Of a stretch of 26,648 bases of DNA, positions 7,782-14,252 are shown piece by piece. The notes beneath the pieces are model-generated. The model was not told the DNA's origin and did not search any database. It saw nothing but the letters and a program-made list of their open reading frames with translations. Each line of letters starts with the position of its first letter. The first letter of the stretch is position 1. The position numbers and the translations under genes are program-made. The DNA lies in NCBI GenBank assembly GCA_964602445.1, contig CAZRQV010000027.1, positions 1-26,648 of the forward strand. Direction: 5' to 3'. The DNA is from HGM12587 sp964602445. Its GTDB lineage: Bacteria > Bacillota > Clostridia > Lachnospirales > Lachnospiraceae.

Positions 7782-8203
7782 TGAGTGAAGGAATCCTGCA
7801 GGAACTTCGGACGGTTGGGACTGCACTGGTCTGCGGGGCGGTGATCACGATAGTATATGATCTGATTCGGATCTTTCGAAGGGTTATGTTTCATGGGAAT
7901 TTCTGGATCGGGGTGGAAGATCTGCTTTTCTGGAGCTGGACGTCCCTTTGGATCTTTTCTGTGCTGTATCGGGAAAATGATGGGAATTTTCGAATGTACA
8001 CCATTGCGGCAATGGTTTTGGGAATGATCCTGTATCATAAAACAGTCAGTGAACCGTTTGTGAAGATTATGGGAAGGATTTTCAGGAAAATTTTTCAGAT
8101 GCTGTTTCGTCCTTTGAAAATGCTGAAAAAATTTTTTCTTTTTTGGGGAAAGAAATTGAAAAACTCTGTACAAAGGCTTATAATGAAGAAACAAAATCGG
8201 TGA
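7778..8203 (+). CDS. yabQ: Spore cortex protein YabQ, membrane
   Basis: The 141-residue protein belongs to the YabQ family, needed in Bacillus for spore cortex formation and located in the outer forespore membrane. Hydrophobic segments are visible near residues 13-27 (VGTALVCGAVITIVYDL), 45-63 (EDLLFWSWTSLWIFSVLY) and 73-87 (YTIAAMVLGMILYH). The C-terminal third is strongly basic. Its start overlaps the yabP stop by 4 bases (7778-7781); the second ATG at 7781 is equally possible. No promoter is seen between yabP and yabQ. Confidence 0.88.
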   Translation: MMSEGILQELRTVGTALVCGAVITIVYDLIRIFRRVMFHGNFWIGVEDLLFWSWTSLWIFSVLYRENDGNFRMYTIAAMVLGMILYHKTVSEPFVKIMGRIFRKIFQMLFRPLKMLKKFFLFWGKKLKNSVQRLIMKKQNR

Positions 8204-8225
8204 AACTGCCTTGGGGGGATGGCTT

Positions 8226-8528
8226 ATGTCGAAGATGGGACGCAGAAGAAAATTAAGAAAACATATTGGTTCTCTAGCGATTACCGGAGTCCTGTTTTTG
8301 CTGATGATATTTGTACTGGTTGCTTCTTTACGGCTTCGTGTAGAAAATTCGAACAAGCAGCAAAAGATTGAGCAGCTGCAGGCACAGATCGCAGAGGAAC
8401 AGGCAACATCAGAGAAAATCGAAGAATACGGGAAATATGTTCAGACAAAAAAGTTTGCAGAAGAAGTTGCAAAAGAAAAGCTGGGACTTGTTTATGAAGA
8501 TGAGATCATCTTCAAAGCGGAAGATTAA
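8226..8528 (+). CDS. divIC: Septum formation protein DivIC/FtsB
   Basis: This divisome protein works with FtsL and DivIB/FtsQ at the septum. The 100-residue protein has a short basic cytoplasmic tail (SKMGRRRKLRKH), one membrane segment at about 14-35, and an extracellular coiled coil (NSNKQQKIEQLQAQIAEEQ) ending in the conserved AKEKLGLVYEDEIIF. The ATG at 8226 follows GGGGGGA by 7 bases; the in-frame TTG at 8211 would place that site within the coding region. The gene sits in the conserved yabP-yabQ-divIC order. A terminator follows about 60 bases after the stop. Confidence 0.92.
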   Translation: MSKMGRRRKLRKHIGSLAITGVLFLLMIFVLVASLRLRVENSNKQQKIEQLQAQIAEEQATSEKIEEYGKYVQTKKFAEEVAKEKLGLVYEDEIIFKAED

Positions 8529-8591
8529 GTTGGATCTGATCTGCAGTGAAAAGGAAGAACCGGCAGAGTTTATAACGGAATCAAAATTTAG

Positions 8592-8622
8592 AAAGACTGT
8601 CACGAAGGTGATGGTCTTTTTT
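8592..8622 (+). terminator. Intrinsic terminator after divIC
   Basis: A 12-bp stem (8592-8603 with 8608-8619, two G-U pairs) is capped by a stable C-GAAG-G tetraloop and runs into six T (8617-8622). It insulates spoIIE from upstream transcription. Confidence 0.85.
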
Positions 8623-8687
8623 GTCTAAAACTCTAGGGAAATCGGGGAGAGCGTTTGACAAAATAATTAAAACACCATGGATATGAT
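8622..8687 (+). promoter_or_regulatory. spoIIE promoter with 21-bp spacing and Spo0A-box-like sites
   Basis: TTGACA (8655-8660) and TATGAT (8682-8687) are 21 bp apart, too far for ordinary sigma-A use. Bacillus spoIIE and spoIIG promoters have the same unusual spacing and are switched on by Spo0A-P. TTTGACA (8654-8660), read on the other strand, is TGTCAAA, and TGTCTAA lies at 8622-8628; both resemble the 0A box TGTCRAA. The Spo0A reading is inference from these matches and from the gene served. Confidence 0.6.
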
Positions 8688-8721
8688 AGGCCTACCAAAA
8701 ATAAATCAGGGAGGGACATTT

Positions 8722-10170
8722 ATGATCGGAATGTTTTGGGCAGAAAAATATGCCATGGTGATCGGATTAACACTGGTGGTACGGAAGCTTTTTCAATACA
8801 GAGGAACCAAAGATAAGTGGCTGACTGCATTGACAGGAACGGCTGCACTGATCTCTATGAATCTGGGAGCCGGTCTTTTGTATCCCTATCCCAAGGAACG
8901 GTATCTGTTCGGTATGGCAGAGGGGATTTTTGCAGGAAGTTCTTTGTTGATGGTCTGGATGCTGGCGGAAAAGATTTGCAGGGCGAAAAGAAAGCGAAAG
9001 AATTCCAAACTTGGATTTCATCCGGGAGAGGAACAGATTACCCGTTATAAAAAAGCGTTTGCAGATCTGTCCAAAGCGTTTCTCAGTGTGCCCTCCGCAG
9101 CCAGTGTGCCGGTGCCGGCAGGCATGGATGACTATCAGAAAGTGCAGGCTGCATGGAGTGCCCGGATGGACGAGCAGCGGGTGGCTGTGGCGGCTCAGCT
9201 TACGGAAATTTCTTCTATCATGGAAGGAGCCGTGCGCAGAGCATATGACACAAAGGAAAATTCTGTTTTGGAAAGGCAGTTAAAAACACAGCTTCGTAAA
9301 AAAGGAATCCTGCTGAAAAGTGCGTATGTATATGATAACGAAAATCAAAGAAAAGAAGTTTATCTGACCATCTGCACCGGGAAAAAGAAGACCATCTCTA
9401 ATAAAGAAGCGGCAGAGGTGCTTTCCGAAGTACTGGGAATTCCCATGATGCCCTCTCATGAGATGAGAGCTTTTTTGAGAAATGAATATACCAATACCTG
9501 CTTTGTGGAACGGACGAATTTTGAAGTGCTCTACGGGGTGGAACGCTGCGTGGGTGATTATCAGCAGATTTCCGGAGACAGTTTTTCCTTTTTGCAGAAG
9601 GAAGAAGGACAGTTTATTGCCAGTTTATCCGATGGTATGGGAACCGGATTAAATGCCTATCAGGAAAGTGAAAAAGTGGTTGATCTGCTGGAACAGTTTC
9701 TGGAGGCAGGATTTTCTAAGGAAGCTGCTGTGAAAATGATCAATTCTGCCCTGGTCATGCGAAATCAGGGGAAAAGTTTTTCTACCATCGATATTAGTTC
9801 CATTGATCTTTACAGCGGAGTCTGTGAGTTTTTAAAAAGCGGAGCAGCCTCTTCTTTTATCCGGCGGGGAAACTGGGTGGAGTCCATCACTTCTACCAGC
9901 CTTCCGGCTGGGATTTTTCAGCAGACCGATGTGGAAAAGTCCTGCCGTAAACTTTATGACGGGGATATGGTCATTATGGTCACAGACGGGGTGCTGGATA
10001 TTCTTCCGGCGGAACATCAGGAAGATCTGATGAAAGATATTATTTTGGAACATCAAACGAATAATCCGAAAGAATTGGCGGATTATATACTTAGCAGGGT
10101 GCGCCAGTACAAAGGAGGAAGATTTGGTGACGATATGACCGTTCTGGTGGTCGGAATCTGGAAGCGGTAA
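8722..10170 (+). CDS. spoIIE: Stage II sporulation phosphatase SpoIIE, compact form
   Basis: SpoIIE is a PP2C-type serine phosphatase at the polar septum that dephosphorylates SpoIIAA and so frees sigma-F in the forespore. The catalytic domain is complete: GDSF (Asp286), SDGMGTG (Asp304), VTDGVLD (Asp422) and GDDMTVLV (Asp470/471). A linker of about 190 residues with charged helices precedes it. The membrane part is only about 85 residues with roughly three hydrophobic segments (near 9-22, 36-54 and 62-83), compared with ten in the 827-residue Bacillus protein; total length here is 482. I chose ATG 8722 because GGGAGGGA lies just upstream; in-frame ATGs at 8677 and 8683 fall in or beside the promoter -10. 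Transcription is probably controlled by Spo0A. Confidence 0.92.
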   Translation: MIGMFWAEKYAMVIGLTLVVRKLFQYRGTKDKWLTALTGTAALISMNLGAGLLYPYPKERYLFGMAEGIFAGSSLLMVWMLAEKICRAKRKRKNSKLGFHPGEEQITRYKKAFADLSKAFLSVPSAASVPVPAGMDDYQKVQAAWSARMDEQRVAVAAQLTEISSIMEGAVRRAYDTKENSVLERQLKTQLRKKGILLKSAYVYDNENQRKEVYLTICTGKKKTISNKEAAEVLSEVLGIPMMPSHEMRAFLRNEYTNTCFVERTNFEVLYGVERCVGDYQQISGDSFSFLQKEEGQFIASLSDGMGTGLNAYQESEKVVDLLEQFLEAGFSKEAAVKMINSALVMRNQGKSFSTIDISSIDLYSGVCEFLKSGAASSFIRRGNWVESITSTSLPAGIFQQTDVEKSCRKLYDGDMVIMVTDGVLDILPAEHQEDLMKDIILEHQTNNPKELADYILSRVRQYKGGRFGDDMTVLVVGIWKR

Positions 10171-10173
10171 AGG

Positions 10174-10202
10174 TTGCGTTTTTTTCTGTCTTTCATTATA
10201 GT
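10174..10202 (+). promoter_or_regulatory. Weak candidate promoter of tilS
   Basis: TTGCGT (10174-10179) and TATAGT (10197-10202) are 17 bp apart, just after the spoIIE stop. The -35 is a poor match. A vegetative promoter is expected here because tilS and ftsH are housekeeping genes placed after a sporulation gene. Confidence 0.35.
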
Positions 10203-10296
10203 AAATATCATGAGAAATGACGGAATTTCTGTTTTACGGAAGAACTGCCTGTGCCGGCAGAAATTCGGTACATTTCAGAAAAGAGAGGTTGGAAAA

Positions 10297-11670
10297 ATGC
10301 TTCGGAAAACAGCAGAGTATATCAAACAGCAGGATATGGTTCGTTCGGATCAAAAGATTGTTCTTGGTCTGTCGGGAGGTGTGGACTCGGTCTGCCTGTT
10401 TCATCTGTTGAATGCATTGGGATATTCGCTGGAAGCGGTGCATGTTCATCATGGGATCCGGGGGGCGGAAGCTGATCGGGATGAAAAATTTGTCCAGTCA
10501 CTTTGCCGGCAGTTTGGGGTTCCGTTTCATGGGTTTCATTATGATGTTCCGGCCATCAGTCGGGAACGGCATTTGTCGGAAGAAGAAACAGGAAGGATTC
10601 TTCGCCGTCAGGCATTTGCAGAAGTGATGAAAAAAACAGGGGCAGAGCGGATCGCACTGGCACATCATGGAAATGACAGGGCAGAAACCTTTCTTTTTCA
10701 TTTGAGTCGGGGAACCGGAATCCGGGGCTTGTCCTCTATGAGGCCGACAGAAGGCGTTTATATCCGGCCGCTGTTATGGGCAGAGCGGGAAGAGATTGAA
10801 AGCTATGCAGAAAAAATGGGATATGATTATGTGAAAGACGGAACCAATGATTCTGATGATTATACGAGAAATAAGATCCGTCATCAGGTGATTCCTCTTT
10901 TGGAGCAGATCAATCCCAGAAGTACGGCACATATTTTCGGAACAGCAGAAAAGTTAAGTGCGGTGTCAGATTATCTTGAACGGGAAGCAGATAAGCTGTT
11001 TGAGCGCAGCGTGGTAACCAAAGAGCAGGAACTTTTGGTGCGTCAGGAACCGTTCTGTCAGGCAGATCCGGTGATCCAGATTCCGGTTCTGCAAAAATGT
11101 GTGGAATATTTCAAAGGTTCTCTGGTAAATATTACAGAAGAGCATTTGCGGAAGTTACAGGGACTTGTAACTATGCAGACGGGAAAAGAAGTTCATCTGC
11201 CGGATCAGCTTACGGCAGTGCATACTTATGATGGAATCCGGATGTTTTACCGCAGCAAACAGCAGATACCGGAACCGATAGAAATCCGGGGCGAAGGTTG
11301 TTACCATGCAGGCGTATTTACGATTACGGTTCAAATCGAAGAATGGAGTGCAGAAAAAAACATCCCGATAAAAAACTATACGAAATGTTTTGATTATGAT
11401 AGAATAACAGAGAATGTTTTTTTTAGAACCCGGAAACCGGGTGATTATCTGGAAATTAATAAAGACCATGGTCGTAAATCTATTCAGGATTATCTGGTCA
11501 ATGAAAAAGTGCCAAAAGAGCAGCGGGATCAGCTCCTTCTGCTGGCAGATGGAAATCACGTGTTATGGGTTGTAGGAAAACGGATCAGTGAATACTATAA
11601 AGTAACAGAAAAAACAAAAAGAGTTTTGAAGGTACAGGTAAATGGAGGAAACGTACATGAAGAATTTTAA
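10297..11670 (+). CDS. tilS: tRNA(Ile)-lysidine synthase
   Basis: TilS converts C34 of the CAU-anticodon tRNA-Ile to lysidine, so that it reads AUA and is charged with isoleucine. The 457-residue protein has the ATP-binding PP-loop SGGVDS at residues 26-31, the following HVHHGIRG and LAHHGNDRAETFLFHLSRGTG blocks of the N-terminal domain, and a C-terminal TilS domain with FRTRKPGDYLE and the QDYLVNEKVPKEQRD region. The ATG at 10297 is preceded by GAGAGG; the upstream in-frame TTG at 10174 would add 41 residues before the conserved N-terminus. The 3' end overlaps the hpt start by 14 bases. In Firmicutes tilS and hpt are regularly linked. Confidence 0.95.
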   Translation: MLRKTAEYIKQQDMVRSDQKIVLGLSGGVDSVCLFHLLNALGYSLEAVHVHHGIRGAEADRDEKFVQSLCRQFGVPFHGFHYDVPAISRERHLSEEETGRILRRQAFAEVMKKTGAERIALAHHGNDRAETFLFHLSRGTGIRGLSSMRPTEGVYIRPLLWAEREEIESYAEKMGYDYVKDGTNDSDDYTRNKIRHQVIPLLEQINPRSTAHIFGTAEKLSAVSDYLEREADKLFERSVVTKEQELLVRQEPFCQADPVIQIPVLQKCVEYFKGSLVNITEEHLRKLQGLVTMQTGKEVHLPDQLTAVHTYDGIRMFYRSKQQIPEPIEIRGEGCYHAGVFTITVQIEEWSAEKNIPIKNYTKCFDYDRITENVFFRTRKPGDYLEINKDHGRKSIQDYLVNEKVPKEQRDQLLLLADGNHVLWVVGKRISEYYKVTEKTKRVLKVQVNGGNVHEEF

Positions 11671-12187
11671 AGTAAAAGAATTGATCCCACAGGAAAAAGT
11701 AGAAGCAAGAATCAGAGAACTTGCTGCACAGATTAATAAAGATTACGAAGGAAAAGAAGTACAGCTGATCTGTATTTTGAAAGGAAGTATCTTCTTTACT
11801 TGCGAACTCGCAAAATATATTACCGTTCCGGTAGTGATCGATTTTATGCAGTGTTCCAGCTATGGCAGCGATACCAAATCCAGCGGAATCGTAAAACTTG
11901 CTAAAGATCTGGATGAACCGATCACCGGAAAACATGTAATCATCATTGAAGATATCATTGATTCCGGAAGAACTTTAAGTCATCTGGTAAAACTTCTCGG
12001 ACAGAGACAGCCGGCAAGTATGGAACTTTGTACGTTGCTTGATAAACCGGAAAGACGTGTCGTAGATGTTCCGGTTAAATATATCGGATTTGAAATTCCG
12101 GATGAATTTGTCGTAGGTTATGGTCTGGATTATGACCAGAAACTGCGAAATCTTCCATACATCGGTGTGGTAGAATTCGAACAGTAG
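11657..12187 (+). CDS. hpt: Hypoxanthine phosphoribosyltransferase
   Basis: This purine-salvage enzyme joins hypoxanthine (and usually guanine) to PRPP to give IMP or GMP. The 176-residue protein has the PRPP-binding loop VIIIEDIIDSGRT at 94-106, the flexible-loop SSYGSDTKSSG at about 67-77, and the base-binding KYIGFEIPDEFVVGYGLDY region near the C-terminus. I chose ATG 11657, 8 bases after GGAGG; the ATG at 11642 overlaps that site. It overlaps tilS by 14 bases and is followed by ftsH after 13 bases, so the three genes form one operon. Confidence 0.96.
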   Translation: MKNFKVKELIPQEKVEARIRELAAQINKDYEGKEVQLICILKGSIFFTCELAKYITVPVVIDFMQCSSYGSDTKSSGIVKLAKDLDEPITGKHVIIIEDIIDSGRTLSHLVKLLGQRQPASMELCTLLDKPERRVVDVPVKYIGFEIPDEFVVGYGLDYDQKLRNLPYIGVVEFEQ

Positions 12188-12200
12188 GAGGAGTGATTGA

Positions 12201-14009
12201 TTGAAAAAGCAGTTTCGTGGAATACTGGTTTATTTTGCGTTGATGATGGGATTTATGTGGCTGTTTTATCAGTTCGCAGATACCCGGAAACCGGACAGTG
12301 TGTATTCCTATAGTCAATTTGTAGAGGCGGTAGAAGCTGGGGAAGTGCAGCGTGCACAGATTTCTCAGAACAAAGAAGTGCCGACAGGTACGGTAGCCTT
12401 TACATTGGAAAATGGTGAAGAGAAAACCACCGTACTTTCTGATGTCAATAGAGCAGAAGAGATCATGATCAGCCAGGGAGTAGATGTGTCCTATGGAGAT
12501 GTGGAAGAAGAAAATCTGCTGCTGACCATCGGATTGCCTTTCGCACTTTCCATGGTCGTTGTGTTTGTCCTGTTTATGATGATGAATCGTCAGGCAGCCG
12601 GCGGTGGCGGCGGAAAAATGGCTGATTTCGGAAAGAGCAAAGCCCAGATGATGGTTAAAGGTCAGGTAGATATTACCTTTGATCATGTAGCAGGACTTCA
12701 GGAAGAAAAAGAGGACTTACAGGAAATCGTAGATTTCTTAAAAGAGCCTTCCAAATATATGAAGGTGGGTGCGAGGATCCCGAAGGGGGTACTGTTGGAA
12801 GGACCTCCGGGAACCGGTAAAACATTGATGGCAAAAGCCATTGCCGGGGAAGCGGGAGTGCCGTTTTTCAGCATTTCCGGTTCGGATTTCGTAGAAATGT
12901 TTGTCGGTGTGGGTGCATCCCGTGTCCGTGATCTTTTTGCGGATGCGAAAAAGAATGCTCCCTGCATCGTTTTTATTGATGAGATTGATGCGGTGGCAAG
13001 ACGACGCGGAACTGGTATGGGCGGCGGTCATGATGAAAGAGAACAGACATTGAACCAGCTTCTGGTAGAAATGGATGGTTTTGGAGTCAATTCCGGAATC
13101 ATCGTGCTAGCAGCTACCAACCGAGTAGATATTTTAGATCCGGCAATCTTAAGACCGGGTCGTTTTGACAGAAAGATTGCGGTCGGCCGTCCGGATGTCA
13201 GAGGACGAGAAGAAATTCTGAAAGTCCATTCAAAAAATAAACCGCTGGGTGATGATGTAGATCTGGCACAGATTGCCCAGACAACAGCAGGATTTACCGG
13301 TGCAGATCTGGAAAACCTGTTAAATGAAGCAGCGATCTTTGCGGCAAAAGAGTCCAGAGCTTATCTGCTGCAGAAGGATATTAAAAAAGCGTTTGTAAAA
13401 GTGGGAATCGGTGCAGAAAAGAAAAGCCGTGTGATCTCTGAAAAAGAGAAACAGATCACGGCGTATCATGAAGCAGGTCATGCAATCCTCTTTCATGTGC
13501 TGCCGGATGTGGGACCGGTATACAGTGTCTCCATCATTCCTACAGGAGTAGGTGCAGCCGGTTATACCATGCCTCTTCCGGAAAAAGATGAAATGTTCAT
13601 GACCAAAGGCAAGATGCTTCAGGAGATCATGGTAGATCTCGGTGGAAGGATTGCAGAAGAGCTGGTATTTGACGACATTACTACGGGAGCATCTCAGGAC
13701 ATCCGTCAGGCAACTGCAGTGGCAAGAAATATGGTTACGAAATATGGAATGTCAGATATGCTGGGACTTGTAAACTATGACAGTGATCAGGATGAAGTCT
13801 TTATCGGAAGAGATCTGGCTCATGCAAAGGGACACAGTGAACAGGTTGCAGGGACCATTGATGCAGAGATCAAGCGCATTGTAGATGAATGTTATGAAAA
13901 GGCAAAAGGGATCATTTTGGAAAACAGACCGATTCTGGATGCCTGTGCAGCACTTTTGTTAGAAAAAGAGAAGATTTCCAGAGAAGAATTTGAAGGGTTA
14001 TTTGCATAA
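12201..14009 (+). CDS. ftsH: ATP-dependent membrane zinc protease FtsH
   Basis: FtsH is a hexameric membrane AAA protease that removes damaged or regulatory proteins. The 602-residue protein has an N-terminal membrane segment (about 8-24), an extracellular domain (about 25-103), a second membrane segment (about 106-128), a glycine-rich linker, Walker A GPPGTGKT (201-208), Walker B IVFIDE (256-261), the second region of homology around 308-326, and the zinc site HEAGH (423-427) with the third ligand Asp500 in TGASQD. The start is TTG at 12201, 9 bases after AGGAGG, which overlaps the hpt stop. All active-site residues are present. In Bacillus FtsH is also needed for sporulation. Confidence 0.97.
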   Translation: MKKQFRGILVYFALMMGFMWLFYQFADTRKPDSVYSYSQFVEAVEAGEVQRAQISQNKEVPTGTVAFTLENGEEKTTVLSDVNRAEEIMISQGVDVSYGDVEEENLLLTIGLPFALSMVVVFVLFMMMNRQAAGGGGGKMADFGKSKAQMMVKGQVDITFDHVAGLQEEKEDLQEIVDFLKEPSKYMKVGARIPKGVLLEGPPGTGKTLMAKAIAGEAGVPFFSISGSDFVEMFVGVGASRVRDLFADAKKNAPCIVFIDEIDAVARRRGTGMGGGHDEREQTLNQLLVEMDGFGVNSGIIVLAATNRVDILDPAILRPGRFDRKIAVGRPDVRGREEILKVHSKNKPLGDDVDLAQIAQTTAGFTGADLENLLNEAAIFAAKESRAYLLQKDIKKAFVKVGIGAEKKSRVISEKEKQITAYHEAGHAILFHVLPDVGPVYSVSIIPTGVGAAGYTMPLPEKDEMFMTKGKMLQEIMVDLGGRIAEELVFDDITTGASQDIRQATAVARNMVTKYGMSDMLGLVNYDSDQDEVFIGRDLAHAKGHSEQVAGTIDAEIKRIVDECYEKAKGIILENRPILDACAALLLEKEKISREEFEGLFA

Positions 14010-14079
14010 TTGTGCAAATGCGACAAAAATTTGTATTGGAATTTGTGAAGTTTGTGCACACTTTATTGTGCATATTTGC

Positions 14080-14201
14080 TATACTACAAATCGTAAAAAC
14101 CCCCAATACATTATATAGTTTTTGCTATACCCCCCAAAAAAAAATTATTTAATGAAATACCTTCTCCAAAAAGACAGCAGATCGACGGCTGTCTTTTTTT
14201 T
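14080..14201 (+). ncRNA. Candidate C-rich small RNA or long ftsH 3' UTR
   Basis: No gene lies between ftsH and the GH13 gene (14010-14252). TG-C-TATACT (14078-14085) looks like an extended -10 without a -35. A transcript from about 14092 would reach the terminator at 14170-14201, giving about 110 bases. It would hold two C-runs (five at about 14100-14104, six at about 14130-14135) in A-rich, apparently unpaired context; such C-rich motifs pair with Shine-Dalgarno sites in several Firmicutes small RNAs. TTTGCTATAC occurs twice (14075-14084, 14121-14130) and TTGTGCA three times (14010, 14052, 14066). Existence as a separate RNA is inference. Confidence 0.3.
14170..14201 (+). terminator. Intrinsic terminator between ftsH and the GH13 gene
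   Basis: A perfect 9-bp stem AAAGACAGC / GCTGTCTTT (14170-14178 and 14188-14196) with a 9-base loop runs into eight T. It lies 160 bases beyond the ftsH stop. Confidence 0.9.
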
Positions 14202-14202
14202 C

Positions 14203-14236
14203 TGGAAAAAAGGGGATTTTTAGTGTAATATACACT
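14203..14236 (+). promoter_or_regulatory. Candidate GH13 promoter with palindromic operator
   Basis: TGGAAA (14203-14208) and TAATAT (14226-14231) are 17 bp apart. The -10 is embedded in a perfect palindrome AGTGTA-ATA-TACACT (14222-14236), which could be a repressor operator or, in the RNA, a small 5' hairpin. Both readings are inference. Confidence 0.35.
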
Positions 14237-14252
14237 CGAGGTGAATTGGTTT

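Noticed and set aside
7739..8356. 205-residue minus-strand frame
   Set aside because: Antisense to yabQ and divIC, which are supported by family match and gene order.
10174..10296. Upstream extension of tilS from TTG 10174
   Set aside because: It adds 41 residues before the conserved N-terminus, and the ATG at 10297 has a ribosome site.
12075..12686. 203-residue minus-strand frame
   Set aside because: Antisense to the hpt-ftsH junction and the start of ftsH; no supporting signal.
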